Origin: Hyphomonas sp. Mor2
Lineage (GTDB): Bacteria; Pseudomonadota; Alphaproteobacteria; Caulobacterales; Hyphomonadaceae
Assembly (NCBI RefSeq): GCF_001854405.1
Contig: NZ_CP017718.1
Coordinates: forward strand, 372,001 to 436,000
DNA length: 64,000 nt
Reading direction: 5' to 3'
This document shows, one piece after another, positions 8,587 to 17,345 of the stretch. The stretch's first letter is position 1. Each line of letters begins with the position of its first letter. Made by a program: the position numbers and the translations under genes. The notes beneath the pieces are model-generated. The model had not been told where the DNA came from. It made no database searches and worked only from the letters and a program-made list of their open reading frames with translations.

Positions 8587-9363
8587 ATGGCAGACGGAAT
8601 GCAGATCACCAGCCTGAAAGGGCAGGTCAGTGAAGAAGAGTGGAAAACCCGCGTAGACCTGGCCGCGATGTATCGTCTGACGGCCCTGTATGGCTGGACG
8701 GACATGATCTTCACACACATCTCGCACCGTGTGCCGGGACCGGATCATCACTTTCTGATCAATCCCTATGGCATGTTCTTCGAAGAGATCACGGCCTCGT
8801 CCCTGGTCAAGGTCGATCTTGACGGCAACGTGGTTCAGGAAACGCCATACTTTATCAATCCGGCCGGTTTCACCATTCACTCCGCCATCCATGCGGCGCG
8901 TGAAGACGCGCAGGTTGTGATGCACTTGCACACCGATGACGGCGTCGCGGTTTCTGCCAACAAGGAAGGCCTGCTGCCACTCAGCCAGACCGCCATGCTG
9001 GCGCGTCACGATCTTGCCTATCACGTCTATGAGGGCGTGGCGCTGGACCATGGCGAGCGCGAGCGCCTGGTCGCGGATATGGGCGATAAGAACAATATGC
9101 TGCTCTACAATCACGGCACGCTGACGGTCGGCGGCACTGCGGCTGAGTGCTTCCTGCGCATGTTCTTCCTCGAGCGGGCCTGTTCGATGCAGGTGCGGGC
9201 GCTGACGGCGGGACGGGAAAATATGGTCATTCCGTCGCAAGAGGTTCAGGACGTGGTCAAAGGGCAAGCAAACCCTGAGGGCACGAAAACCCTGGCAAAC
9301 ATGTTGGCCTGGCCAGGATTGCTGCGGAAACTCGACCGCGAAGCGCCGGGCTATGACGCCTAA
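8587..9363 (+). CDS. class II aldolase/adducin family protein
   Basis: A 258-residue protein of the class II aldolase/adducin fold. Metal-binding histidines are visible in VVMHLHTDDG and in a late NHGTLTVGG. The N-terminal GWTDMIFTHISHRVPG and INPYGMFFEEITASSLVKVD are typical. Family members are fuculose- or ribulose-phosphate aldolases, but many alphaproteobacterial copies annotated only as class II aldolase have no known substrate, and this looks like one of them. It has a good AGGA ribosome site and stands alone between nadK and hemA. Confidence 0.88.
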   Translation: MADGMQITSLKGQVSEEEWKTRVDLAAMYRLTALYGWTDMIFTHISHRVPGPDHHFLINPYGMFFEEITASSLVKVDLDGNVVQETPYFINPAGFTIHSAIHAAREDAQVVMHLHTDDGVAVSANKEGLLPLSQTAMLARHDLAYHVYEGVALDHGERERLVADMGDKNNMLLYNHGTLTVGGTAAECFLRMFFLERACSMQVRALTAGRENMVIPSQEVQDVVKGQANPEGTKTLANMLAWPGLLRKLDREAPGYDA

Positions 9364-9371
9364 AGAAATTA

Positions 9372-9395
9372 CCTATACGGGTAGTCCCGAATAGG
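9372..9395. promoter_or_regulatory. 24-bp inverted repeat upstream of hemA
   Basis: Arms CCTAT-a-CGGG and CCCG-a-ATAGG flank a 4-base centre (TAGT), so nine of ten arm pairs match. It lies 87 bp before the hemA ATG and just after the aldolase stop. No T tract follows, which favours a protein-binding site over a terminator. Its GGG-N4-CCC core recurs in the next repeat at 9434-9449. Confidence 0.5.
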
Positions 9396-9433
9396 ATTTC
9401 ACAGTAGTGCGTCCATTGATACCGTTTTCAAAC

Positions 9434-9449
9434 TAGGGGCTATCCCCTA
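9434..9449. promoter_or_regulatory. 16-bp perfect inverted repeat upstream of hemA
   Basis: TAGGGG and CCCCTA flank CTAT, a perfect 6-bp inverted repeat 33 bp before the hemA ATG. It has the same GGG-N4-CCC core as the repeat at 9372. It could be a second operator for one regulator or a hairpin in the 5' leader. Confidence 0.45.
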
Positions 9450-9482
9450 CATCCCGGTTCGTACGCAACGGAACAGATCGCC

Positions 9483-10703
9483 ATGAAACACTTGAAAGCC
9501 TTCGAAAGCGCGCTGGACACGATCCACGATGAGGGGCGCTATCGCGTTTTTGTCGACCTACACCGCCACAAGGGCGAGTTCCCGAAGGCGACGGCGCGGT
9601 TCGATCATGGCGAACGCGAGATCATCGTCTGGTGCTCGAATGACTATCTCGGCATGGGCCAGGATGATGATGTCATAGACGCCATGCACGAAGCGATTGA
9701 CAGTTTCGGCGCGGGCTCTGGCGGGACACGTAACATTTCCGGCACGACCCGCTATCATGTCGACCTGGAGCGAGAGCTCGCAGATCTGCACGGTAAGTCC
9801 GGCGCATTGCTGTTCACATCGGGATACGTGTCGAATGATGCGACCCTGTCGACGCTCGGCAAGATCCTGCCAAACCTGATCATCTATTCCGACGCGCTGA
9901 ACCATGCCTCGATGATCGAAGGCATTCGCCGCTCGGGCGCCGATTATCGTGTCTTCAAGCACAATGATGTCGAACACCTGCGCGCCTTGATCGAGAATGA
10001 CGATCCGGAGCGTCCGAAAGTGATCGCGTTTGAAAGCGTCTATTCCATGGACGGCGATGTCGGCCCGATTGAAGCGATTTGCGATCTCGCAGACGAGTTT
10101 GATGCGTTGACCTATCTCGACGAAGTCCATGCCGTTGGCATGTATGGCGAGGAGGGCGCCGGCGTGGCCCAGCGCGACAATGTCATGCATCGCCTCGACA
10201 TTGTCGAAGGCACGCTCGGCAAGGCGTTCGGCGTCATGGGCGGCTATATCGCTGCGCACGAGACGATCATCGATGCCATTCGCTCAACCGCGTCCGGTTT
10301 CATCTTCACCACGTCCACCTGTCCCGTCATGGCGGCCGGTGCGCTCGCCAGCATTCGCAAGCTGCGCTCGGAAGAAGGGCGTAAGCTGCGCAAGTCCCAC
10401 CAGGCTCAGGCGGCGCTGCTCAAGCAGAAATTCCGCGATGCCGGGCTGCCGCTGATGGAAAGCGAAACGCATATTGTTCCGCTTCTCGTCGGCGATCCGG
10501 AGAAGTGCAAGGCGCTGTCCGACACATTGCTGTTCGACTTCGGCATCTATGTTCAGCCGATCAACTATCCGACGGTTCCGAAAGGCACAGAGCGCCTGCG
10601 CTTTACCCCCGGTCCCGTGCACACGGAAGCCATGATGGACGACCTGGTCGCCGCCATCCTGGCCGTCTGGAAACAGCTGGGACTGGATGAAAAAGCGGCC
10701 TAG
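9483..10703 (+). CDS. hemA: 5-aminolevulinate synthase
   Basis: A 406-residue PLP enzyme that condenses glycine and succinyl-CoA to 5-aminolevulinate, the first step of haem synthesis by the C4 (Shemin) route of alphaproteobacteria. The PLP lysine is K247 in [14 protein letters not shown]. The substrate region [11 protein letters not shown] and the glycine-rich [13 protein letters not shown] are canonical. Length is normal. Two inverted repeats upstream suggest regulated transcription. The gene converges on mucR with a 4-bp overlap of stop codons. Confidence 0.97.
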   Translation: MKHLKAFESALDTIHDEGRYRVFVDLHRHKGEFPKATARFDHGEREIIVWCSNDYLGMGQDDDVIDAMHEAIDSFGAGSGGTRNISGTTRYHVDLERELADLHGKSGALLFTSGYVSNDATLSTLGKILPNLIIYSDALNHASMIEGIRRSGADYRVFKHNDVEHLRALIENDDPERPKVIAFESVYSMDGDVGPIEAICDLADEFDALTYLDEVHAVGMYGEEGAGVAQRDNVMHRLDIVEGTLGKAFGVMGGYIAAHETIIDAIRSTASGFIFTTSTCPVMAAGALASIRKLRSEEGRKLRKSHQAQAALLKQKFRDAGLPLMESETHIVPLLVGDPEKCKALSDTLLFDFGIYVQPINYPTVPKGTERLRFTPGPVHTEAMMDDLVAAILAVWKQLGLDEKAA

Positions 10704-11104
10704 TCGGCGCGCTTTCGTCCGAGACCAATCTCCTTGGCAAAGGCCGAACGCCGTTTGGCGTAGTTCGGCGCGACCATCGGGTAATCGCTCGGCAAGCCCC
10801 AGCGCGCCCTATACTCTTCCGGCGTCAGATCAAATCGCGATCGCAGATAGCGCTTGAGCATCTTCAGCTTGCGGCCATCTTCCAGGCAGATGATGTGATC
10901 GGGCGTGATGGATTTCGAAATCGGTACAGCGGGATCCGGGCGCGGCGGTTTTGCAGGCGCGTCCGTTGCCAGGTCTTGCACCGTATCATGAACTGTCTTG
11001 ATCAGATCAGGCAGTCCACTTGCGGGGACTGGATTGTTTGCAACGAAAGAAGCGACGATGTCAGTCGTCATTTCGAGCAACTCGGCTTTTGATTGCTGGG
11101 GCAT
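10700..11104 (-). CDS. MucR/Ros-family transcriptional regulator
   Basis: A 134-residue MucR/Ros protein, a global repressor family binding AT-rich promoter DNA. The C-terminal domain shows [36 protein letters not shown] and KEIGLGRK, all hallmarks. The zinc site is degraded: of the Cys-Cys(or Asp)-His-His set only the first Cys and the following Asp remain, with Tyr and Arg/Phe where the histidines are expected. Zinc-free Ros homologues are known in Rhizobiales, so this need not mean loss of function. It converges with hemA and is divergent from glyA. Confidence 0.93.
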   Translation of the reverse strand: MPQQSKAELLEMTTDIVASFVANNPVPASGLPDLIKTVHDTVQDLATDAPAKPPRPDPAVPISKSITPDHIICLEDGRKLKMLKRYLRSRFDLTPEEYRARWGLPSDYPMVAPNYAKRRSAFAKEIGLGRKRAD

Positions 11105-11314
11105 GTGTCGGCTCTTGAATATTTATCTAGAAACCCGCTCTCCGTCGGGCTCGGAAACAATAAGAGCATCGAATCGACCAAGAATTCAACCTTGCGATTG
11201 TAATAGAACACAGAATTGCTCGGTAATGACGGTCGAGTATTCACGAGCGAAAAAGACCGCTTGCAGGCCGACGCGTGTCACCGTACATGGACGGTCAGAA
11301 TTAGGGAATGCGCC

Positions 11315-12622
11315 ATGCCAGACACCAGCCATCCGACTCGCTTCGATACCGCGACCTTCTTTTCTCAAACTCTGAAGGAACGCGACAAGGATGTTTTTGC
11401 CGCGATTGAGCAGGAACAAACGCGTCAACAGCACCAGATTGAGCTGATCGCCTCCGAGAATATTGCCTCTCAGGCAGTGCTGGAAGCGCAGGGGACGGTG
11501 CTCACCAACAAGTATGCGGAAGGCTATCCTGGTCGCCGCTATTATGGCGGATGCGAGTATGTCGACATTGTCGAGGATATTGCCCGCGATCGCGCCAAGG
11601 AGATGTTTGAGTGTGGATTTGCCAATGTGCAGCCAAATTCGGGGTCTCAAGCCAACCAGGCCGTGTTCCAGGCCTTGATTCAGCCCGGCGACACCATTCT
11701 CGGCATGAGCCTGGATGCCGGCGGCCACCTCACCCATGGCGCCCGTCCAAACCAGTCGGGCAAGTGGTTCAATGCCATCCAGTACGGTGTGCGCGAGGAT
11801 GATCATCTAATCGATTTCGACCAGGTTGAAGCCTTGGCCAAGGAGCATCAGCCGAAACTGATTATTGCTGGCGGATCGGCGTATCCCCGCCAGATCGATT
11901 TTGCCCGCTTCCGGGCGATTGCCGATGAAGTCGGCGCCTTCTTCATGGTCGACATGGCTCACTTTGCCGGCCTGGTCGCAGGCAAGGCGCACCCGAACCC
12001 GCTTGATCATTGTCATGTGGCGACGACCACCACGCACAAGACCTTGCGTGGCCCGCGCGGCGGTATGGTGCTGACAAATGATGCGGATATTTCCAAGAAG
12101 GTGAATTCTGCCGTCTTCCCGGGCATTCAGGGCGGGCCTCTGATGCATGTCATTGCCGGTAAAGCTGTTGCGTTCGGCGAGGCTCTGACCCCGGAGTTCA
12201 GGCAATATGCCGCCGATGTGGTGGAGAATGCCAAGGCCATGGCCAATGCGGCCAAGGAGGCTGGCATGGATCTGGTGTCCGGCGGCACCGACACGCATGT
12301 TGCGCTGATTGACCTGCGCCCGAAAGGCGTGACCGGCCGCGATGCCGAGCACGCCCTCGAGCGCGCTTACATAACCTGCAACAAGAATGGCGTTCCTTTC
12401 GATCCGGAAAAACCGATGGTGACCAGCGGAATTCGGGTCGGCTCTCCTGCCGGCACTACCCGCGGATTCGGCGTCGAGGAGTTCACGCAAATCGGTCGCT
12501 GGATCGGCGAAGTCGTCGATGCCGTGGCGAGCGGCGAGTCCAGTGCAACTGAGGCGAAAGTTCGCTCAGAAGTTGAGAAGATGACCGCTAAGTTCCCGAT
12601 TTATAACGGATTAGGGGCCTGA
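11315..12622 (+). CDS. glyA: serine hydroxymethyltransferase
   Basis: A 435-residue PLP enzyme interconverting serine and glycine with tetrahydrofolate. The PLP lysine is K242 in [14 protein letters not shown]. Other family motifs are [24 protein letters not shown] and [15 protein letters not shown]. The frame is open from 11216, but the ATG at 11315 was chosen because AGGG lies 8 bases before it and the protein then begins like its relatives. NrdR follows after 4 bp, the usual alphaproteobacterial order. Confidence 0.97.
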   Translation: MPDTSHPTRFDTATFFSQTLKERDKDVFAAIEQEQTRQQHQIELIASENIASQAVLEAQGTVLTNKYAEGYPGRRYYGGCEYVDIVEDIARDRAKEMFECGFANVQPNSGSQANQAVFQALIQPGDTILGMSLDAGGHLTHGARPNQSGKWFNAIQYGVREDDHLIDFDQVEALAKEHQPKLIIAGGSAYPRQIDFARFRAIADEVGAFFMVDMAHFAGLVAGKAHPNPLDHCHVATTTTHKTLRGPRGGMVLTNDADISKKVNSAVFPGIQGGPLMHVIAGKAVAFGEALTPEFRQYAADVVENAKAMANAAKEAGMDLVSGGTDTHVALIDLRPKGVTGRDAEHALERAYITCNKNGVPFDPEKPMVTSGIRVGSPAGTTRGFGVEEFTQIGRWIGEVVDAVASGESSATEAKVRSEVEKMTAKFPIYNGLGA

Positions 12623-12626
12623 TCGA

Positions 12627-13085
12627 TTGCGGTGTCCTTTCTGCGGATCTGAAAATACGGCGGTCAAGGACAGCCGACCTGCAGAAGACAATACCGCTGT
12701 GCGCCGTCGCCGAGGCTGCGATAATTGCGGCGCGCGATTTACCACGTTCGAGCGGGTTCAATTGCGCGAAATCATGGTCGTCAAGCGCGACGGAAAGCGC
12801 GTGCCCTTCCAGCGTGAGAAGCTGGCTCGCGTGATTACCATCGCCCTGCGCAAACGCCCCGTTTCAACCGAACAGATCGACCAGATCGTCTCCGGTATTG
12901 CGCGAAAGCTTGAAAGCAGTGGTGAGACAGAAGTTGCGTCTCAGGATATTGGCGAGCTTGCCATGGAGAGCCTGCGCGTCGTCGATCCGGTCGGCTATGT
13001 ACGATATGCCAGCGTCTATCGAGACTTTGATGCCCCATCGGATTTTGCCGCCTTTATCAAACAGTCCGAACTGGACGAGGACTAG
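12627..13085 (+). CDS. nrdR: transcriptional repressor NrdR
   Basis: A 152-residue ATP/dATP-sensing repressor of ribonucleotide reductase genes. An N-terminal zinc ribbon (CPFC at residues 3-6 and a second Cys pair in GCDNCG) is followed by the ATP-cone (about 46-136; [16 protein letters not shown]). The start codon is TTG: the CPFC motif begins two codons later, AGGGG lies upstream and no ATG is possible. It begins 4 bp after glyA and precedes the RibD-like gene. Confidence 0.95.
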   Translation: MRCPFCGSENTAVKDSRPAEDNTAVRRRRGCDNCGARFTTFERVQLREIMVVKRDGKRVPFQREKLARVITIALRKRPVSTEQIDQIVSGIARKLESSGETEVASQDIGELAMESLRVVDPVGYVRYASVYRDFDAPSDFAAFIKQSELDED

Positions 13086-13091
13086 ACCCGC

Positions 13092-13751
13092 ATGTCTCGT
13101 CCGCAGGTGACCCTTAAAATCGCCACCAGCATGGATGGTCGAATTGCGCTTGCAAATGGCGTCAGCCAGTGGATCACGGGCAGCGACAGCCGCGCGCGCG
13201 TGCACCGCATGCGGGCTGAGCATGATGCCGTTCTGGTCGGCGTCGGAACGGTTCTGGCGGATGATCCGCTCCTGACCGCGCGCACGGTCCCGCCGCCGGA
13301 GAAGCAACCGGTTCGGATCGTCGCCGACAGCCAGCTTCGCACACCCGCCCACGCCCGATTATTGTCCTCGCAAGGCCTCGGCAAGGTTGTCCTGGCCAGC
13401 GCCGGTCCGGCGACCGGATTTCCCGATGCGGCGCTGCAGGCCGGTCCGGAGATCTGGGTGGTCCCTGGCGAAGACGGGAAAGTCTCACCCCAGCGTCTGT
13501 TGGATCGCTGCGCGGTCGAAGGGCTGGCACGCGTGTTCCTTGAAGGCGGCGGCAAGCTGGCCGCGAGCTTTATTGCAGCGGGTCTCGTCGACACCATCCA
13601 GTGGTTTCGTGCCCCGATCCTGATTGGCGGCGATGGCCTGCCTGCCGTCGCAGCGCTGGGCCTGTCAGAGATGACGGATGCGCCGCGTTGGCGCACGACC
13701 GCCACGGAACGGATTGGGGATGACACGCTGGAGACGTATCGCAAGTCCTGA
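13092..13751 (+). CDS. RibD reductase domain, stand-alone
   Basis: A 219-residue protein covering only the C-terminal reductase half of RibD (5-amino-6-ribosylaminouracil phosphate reductase, an NADPH-dependent DHFR-like fold). Motifs are LKIATSMDGRIA, QWITGSDSRARVHRMRAEHDAVLVGVGTVLADDP and VFLEGGGKLAASF. The N-terminal deaminase domain with its zinc HAE/PCxxC motifs is absent, and the preceding nrdR ends 6 bp upstream, so there is no room for it. The position between nrdR and ribE is the normal ribD slot. The pathway therefore needs a deaminase encoded elsewhere. Confidence 0.88.
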   Translation: MSRPQVTLKIATSMDGRIALANGVSQWITGSDSRARVHRMRAEHDAVLVGVGTVLADDPLLTARTVPPPEKQPVRIVADSQLRTPAHARLLSSQGLGKVVLASAGPATGFPDAALQAGPEIWVVPGEDGKVSPQRLLDRCAVEGLARVFLEGGGKLAASFIAAGLVDTIQWFRAPILIGGDGLPAVAALGLSEMTDAPRWRTTATERIGDDTLETYRKS

Positions 13752-13756
13752 GCGAT

Positions 13757-14203
13757 TCATCCTGCATCATCAGCTGCCACGTCTTGAATGCGCTCCAGAT
13801 AGTTTGCGAACTGTTCTAACTCCTGGTCAGAAAGGGCGCGTTCAAGGATTGCATTGATGGTTGAGAAGGGGGCGACCGTTTCGGCCAGGATACCGTTCCC
13901 CGCCTCGGTGATCGTCAATTGCCAGATACGACCATCGGTTTGGCTTTTCGTGCGCTCGATATAGCCCGCCTTGATAAGGCGGTTCATCATCGCGGTGATG
14001 GCGGACTCGTTCAATCCGAGCGCGCGGGCGATTCCGCGTTGTGAATTTGCTTCCTCGTTCTTCAATGCCGAAAGCACGGCGGCTTGAGCGGTGGTGATTG
14101 GCGCGACCTGTGCGATGCGTTGATCTGCCAGCTTTTGCAGGCGATGTGTCACCACTGATAGCTTATGAAATATTCGACGTTGACGCGCAGTCATTTGATC
14201 CAC
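13757..14203 (-). CDS. MarR-family transcriptional regulator
   Basis: A 148-residue MarR protein with the winged helix at about residues 35-100 (SQRGIARALGLNESAITAMMNRLIKAGYIERTKSQTDGRIWQLTIT). MarR proteins are dimeric repressors relieved by small ligands. It is transcribed away from the DUF1330-like gene at 14264, and a 20-bp palindrome (14225-14244) lies between them. It converges on ribD with only 5 bp between stops, so the pair looks inserted in the riboflavin run. Confidence 0.92.
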   Translation of the reverse strand: MDQMTARQRRIFHKLSVVTHRLQKLADQRIAQVAPITTAQAAVLSALKNEEANSQRGIARALGLNESAITAMMNRLIKAGYIERTKSQTDGRIWQLTITEAGNGILAETVAPFSTINAILERALSDQELEQFANYLERIQDVAADDAG

Positions 14204-14224
14204 CGGCTTGACCTGCCATCGCAG

Positions 14225-14244
14225 TTACTTCATTAGTGAAGTAA
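14225..14244. promoter_or_regulatory. MarR operator candidate
   Basis: A near-perfect 20-bp palindrome with arms TTACTTCA and TGAAGTAA around four central bases; only the central positions break symmetry. It sits 22 bp upstream of the MarR start and 20 bp upstream of the divergent DUF1330-like gene, where a site controlling both promoters is expected. Size and symmetry fit MarR operators. Confidence 0.7.
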
Positions 14245-14263
14245 ATTCAAGTAAGGCCCTGTC

Positions 14264-14551
14264 ATGTCTGTTTTCGTGTTGGCACAACTGAGTTTCAAGG
14301 ATGAAGCGCGCTACCGATCCTATCAGGCGTCGTTCCCGGACGTGTTCGCGCAATCCGGGGGCGAGGTGATCATTGCAGACGAAAATCCCGAATTGCTGGA
14401 AGGCGATTGGTATGGCGACAAAGTTGTCCTACTCAGGTTCTCCGGCCGGAATGTCGCACAGAGGTTTTTGCAGAGCCCGGCCTATCAAGAGATTTCCGAG
14501 CACCGAAAAGCCGGTGCGGATACGATCTCACTGATGTTGCACGGGCTGTAA
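14264..14551 (+). CDS. DUF1330-like small protein
   Basis: A 95-residue protein resembling the DUF1330 / dimeric alpha-beta barrel group: FVLAQLSFKDEARYRSYQASFPDVFAQSGGEVIIADENPELLEGDW, then VVLLRFSGRNVAQRFLQSPAYQEI. Members are small cytoplasmic proteins without a proven activity. It is divergent from a MarR regulator across a palindrome and is probably its target, perhaps with the promoter of ribE downstream (83 bp gap). Confidence 0.75.
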   Translation: MSVFVLAQLSFKDEARYRSYQASFPDVFAQSGGEVIIADENPELLEGDWYGDKVVLLRFSGRNVAQRFLQSPAYQEISEHRKAGADTISLMLHGL

Positions 14552-14633
14552 ATTCATTGAAGCATTTCCGTGGGGATAGCTATTGGGTTCGCGATCAACG
14601 TCTATACATGACACAAGCAAGATAGAGGGCTCC

Positions 14634-15278
14634 ATGTTTACAGGTCTGGTCACAGATGTGGGAAAGATCCGCAAAGCCGAAGACCGCAATGGTCTGCGCA
14701 GGTTCCAGGTTGAATGCGCCTATCCGGTCGAGAGTATCGAAATGGGCGCCTCGATCATGCATGCAGGTGTGTGCCTCACCGTGGTCGATTTCGGGGCGCG
14801 GGGCGAGGGCAGCTGGTTTGAAGTGGAGGCGGTTCCCGAAACCCTGTCTCTGACTGTGCTCGGCGATTGGCAAGAAGGCAGCGCCGTCAATCTCGAGCAA
14901 AGCCTGAAGCTCGGCCAGGAGCTCGGCGGACACTTCGTCTTCGGCCATGTCGATGGCGTGGGGGAGGTCGTTTCGGTTGAGCCCGAGGGGCAGAGCTACC
15001 GGATCACCATTCGCCCGCCTGCTGATATTGCCAAATATTTCGCCAAGAAGGGATCGGTCGCGATCAATGGCGTGTCGCTGACGGTGGCTGAGGCCTTGCC
15101 GAATGGCGACTTCCAGGTCGCGATCATTCCGCATACCTGGGACGTGACGACCCTGCGGGAATTACAGCCCGGATCCAGGGTTAATCTTGAGATCGATATG
15201 CTGGCGCGCTACGTGGCTCGGATGATTGGCGTCGATGCGCCGACCCCGCATGACGCTGAAGGAGCCAAGGATGGCTGA
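14634..15278 (+). CDS. ribE: riboflavin synthase alpha subunit
   Basis: A 214-residue enzyme that dismutates two 6,7-dimethyl-8-ribityllumazine molecules to riboflavin. It has the diagnostic N-terminus MFTGLVTDVG and two tandem lumazine-binding barrels; the second contains GSVAINGVSLTVAE. The frame is open further upstream, but AGAGGG before the ATG at 14634 and the canonical MFTGLV start decide the call. Its last 8 bases overlap the start of ribBA, implying coupled translation. Confidence 0.96.
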   Translation: MFTGLVTDVGKIRKAEDRNGLRRFQVECAYPVESIEMGASIMHAGVCLTVVDFGARGEGSWFEVEAVPETLSLTVLGDWQEGSAVNLEQSLKLGQELGGHFVFGHVDGVGEVVSVEPEGQSYRITIRPPADIAKYFAKKGSVAINGVSLTVAEALPNGDFQVAIIPHTWDVTTLRELQPGSRVNLEIDMLARYVARMIGVDAPTPHDAEGAKDG

Positions 15279-16395
15279 AGACTTTTCCGCTGCCATTTCC
15301 AGCATTGATGAGATCATCGAAGATGCCCGCAACGGCAAGATGTACATTCTCGTCGATGCGGAAGACCGCGAGAATGAAGGCGATCTCATCATCCCGGCGA
15401 ATTTCGCCACGCCGGAAGCGATCAATTTCATGGCCAAGTTCGGCCGCGGCCTGATCTGCCTGGCAATGACCGGCGAACGTGGCCGGGCCCTCAATCTTGA
15501 CATGATGGCCCGGGAAAACCGCGAAAGCATGGGCACAGCCTTCACCGTCTCGATCGAGGCGGCCGAAGGGGTCACGACCGGTATCTCGGCGCATGATCGC
15601 AGCCATACGGTGCAGGTCGCCATCGATCCGATGTGCGATGCGGCGGATATCGTCTCTCCGGGCCATGTCTTTCCACTGATCGCCAAGGATGGCGGGACCC
15701 TGGTTCGGGCTGGACACACTGAAGCCGCGGTCGACATTTCGCGCATGGCCGGACTGTATCCTGCGGGCGTGATCTGCGAGATCATGAATGATGATGGCAG
15801 CATGGCGCGTTTGCCCGAACTGGTCTCGTTCGCGCAGCTCCATGGTCTGAAAATCGGAACGATCGCCGATCTGATCGAGTATCGCCGCAAGCATGACCGC
15901 TATCTTGAGCGCCGCGTCGAGGCACCGCTTGAGAGTGCTTACGGTAAGGGCTTCAAAACAGTTATCTTCCGCAATGCGCTCGACAATACGGAGCACATCG
16001 CCATCGTGCACGGCGCGATCGAGCGGGACAGCACGACAATTGTCCGCGTCCACCGCACCGATGTTCTGGCGGATATTCTCGGCGAGAAAGGTCCGCGAGA
16101 AGGACTGGTCGAACGCGCCATGAAGATTATCGCGGATGCGGCCGAGCCTGGCGTCGTCGTATTTGTGAACACGATGCGCCCGAACGCGCTCGCCCAGCGT
16201 CTTGGCATGAAGACATCCGAGCCGGGCGACACGCACGCGCCGCTGCGCGAATATGGTGTCGGGGCGCAGATTCTGCGCGAACTGGGCGTGCGCAAGATGA
16301 TTTATCTCTCCGACACTGAACCAACCCGGGTGGCCGGCCTCGACGGCTACGGGCTGTCCATCGAGGGCTGGCAGCCGCTTTCTGACAAGGACTAA
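15271..16395 (+). CDS. ribBA: 3,4-dihydroxy-2-butanone 4-phosphate synthase with degenerate GTP cyclohydrolase II domain
   Basis: A 374-residue protein. The N-terminal half (about 1-205) is a complete Rib[60 protein letters not shown]. The C-terminal half has the RibA fold outline but lacks the zinc-binding cysteine cluster (normally ECLTGD...SLRCDCG); that region reads [24 protein letters not shown]. This is the RibBX type common in alphaproteobacteria, so GTP cyclohydrolase II activity is not expected here. The ATG at 15271 is preceded by GGAG. Confidence 0.93.
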   Translation: MAEDFSAAISSIDEIIEDARNGKMYILVDAEDRENEGDLIIPANFATPEAINFMAKFGRGLICLAMTGERGRALNLDMMARENRESMGTAFTVSIEAAEGVTTGISAHDRSHTVQVAIDPMCDAADIVSPGHVFPLIAKDGGTLVRAGHTEAAVDISRMAGLYPAGVICEIMNDDGSMARLPELVSFAQLHGLKIGTIADLIEYRRKHDRYLERRVEAPLESAYGKGFKTVIFRNALDNTEHIAIVHGAIERDSTTIVRVHRTDVLADILGEKGPREGLVERAMKIIADAAEPGVVVFVNTMRPNALAQRLGMKTSEPGDTHAPLREYGVGAQILRELGVRKMIYLSDTEPTRVAGLDGYGLSIEGWQPLSDKD

Positions 16396-16400
16396 GAGCT

Positions 16401-16835
16401 ATGACGCACCGCATTCTGATCGTGAACTCTCCCTACTATGCCCACATCTCGGAAGAGCTGGAAAAGGGGGCGCGTGAAGCGCTGGATGCATCCGAAGAGC
16501 CCTGCGAGATCGAAACCATCATGGTGCCCGGGGCGTTTGAAGTCCCTGGCGCGATCGCCATGGCCGCCGACAGCGCAAAGTATGACGGCTATATCGCCTT
16601 GGGGTGCGTCATTCGCGGGGAGACCACGCATTATGATTATGTCTGCGGCGAGAGCGCCAAAGGCTTGATGTTTCTGACCACGGACCGCCGACTGGCGATC
16701 GGCTACGGCATCCTGACTGTGGAAAACGAGGCGCAGGCGCTGGCGCGCGCGGAACGGTCACAGAAGAATAAAGGCCGGGATGCAGCCATTGCCTGTCTGG
16801 AGATGCTGAAACTGCGAAAGAAGTTCGTTCGGTAA
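16401..16835 (+). CDS. ribH: 6,7-dimethyl-8-ribityllumazine synthase
   Basis: A 144-residue lumazine synthase that joins the RibB product with the pyrimidine intermediate. Family motifs are [29 protein letters not shown] and [18 protein letters not shown]. Length is typical. It starts 5 bp after ribBA. In related genomes nusB follows directly; here about 500 bp holding a GIY-YIG gene separate them. Confidence 0.96.
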   Translation: MTHRILIVNSPYYAHISEELEKGAREALDASEEPCEIETIMVPGAFEVPGAIAMAADSAKYDGYIALGCVIRGETTHYDYVCGESAKGLMFLTTDRRLAIGYGILTVENEAQALARAERSQKNKGRDAAIACLEMLKLRKKFVR

Positions 16836-16850
16836 GCTTCGCACCGCTGC

Positions 16851-16875
16851 ATCCTTCGACTTCGCTCAGGATGAG
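16851..16875 (+). repeat. 25-bp repeat, left copy flanking the GIY-YIG gene
   Basis: The sequence begins ATCCTTCGACTTCGC and ends TCAGGATGAG. It is the exact reverse complement of 17239-17263 and matches, base for base, the reverse complement of 41053-41077. ATCCT and AGGAT inside it can pair as a short stem. It begins 15 bp after the ribH stop. Similar repeats recur between genes in many alphaproteobacterial genomes. Confidence 0.9.
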
Positions 16876-16891
16876 CTGTACAGTCGCTGTG

Positions 16892-17248
16892 ATGCAGTTT
16901 TTTGTTTACATCCTGCGCTGCGCGAATGGCGCCTACTATGTCGGTAGCCACCGCGGGGATGACGTGATGGATCGTGTAAATCAGCATAATGAATGGCGCG
17001 ACCCCAAGGCCTATACCTACAAACGTCGTCCAGTTGAGCTTGTATGGAGCGAGGTCTTTGAAGATCCGAACGATATGATCGATGCAGAGCGTCGCCTTAA
17101 AGGTTGGAGCCGCGCTAAGAAGGAAGCCTATATCAAGGGTGATCTATCCAAACTTAAATCCCTTGCCAAATCGAGAACCGCACCACCGGATCCCGCCAAG
17201 AGCAAATTCTACAAGCTAACGGGCACCAAACGCTCACGCTCATCCTGA
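16892..17248 (+). CDS. GIY-YIG nuclease-family protein
   Basis: A 118-residue single-domain GIY-YIG protein. VYI (residues 5-7) and YVG (16-18) are the name motif; R28, H32 and E66 (in DAERRLKGWSRAKKEAYI) are the expected catalytic and metal residues, so it looks active. The basic tail ends RSRSS. The ATG at 16892 is preferred over the in-frame ATG at 16871 because the domain starts there and the earlier ATG lies in the repeat. The stop codon lies within the right-hand repeat. It interrupts the ribH-nusB order. The function of such small UPF0213-like nucleases is unknown. Confidence 0.85.
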   Translation: MQFFVYILRCANGAYYVGSHRGDDVMDRVNQHNEWRDPKAYTYKRRPVELVWSEVFEDPNDMIDAERRLKGWSRAKKEAYIKGDLSKLKSLAKSRTAPPDPAKSKFYKLTGTKRSRSS

Positions 17249-17263
17249 GCGAAGTCGAAGGAT
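17239..17263 (-). repeat. 25-bp repeat, right copy flanking the GIY-YIG gene
   Basis: A perfect inverted copy of 16851-16875. It overlaps the last codons and the TGA of the GIY-YIG gene, so gene and repeat form one unit of about 413 bp. No target-site duplication is obvious beside the two copies. Confidence 0.9.
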
Positions 17264-17345
17264 TAGCGAGCCCAAACCCAGTTTTCACACCCCGCACGAC
17301 ACAAAGGGAATAGCTTTTTCGGCGCGCCAATGGCAAGGACGCGCG

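Noticed and set aside
9416-9432. Possible FNR/FixK box ahead of hemA (TTGAT...TTCAA)
   Set aside because: The half-sites are six bases apart instead of four and the second half is imperfect.
11105-11314. Possible glycine or other riboswitch upstream of glyA
   Set aside because: No conserved aptamer core could be recognised in the 210-bp gap between mucR and glyA.
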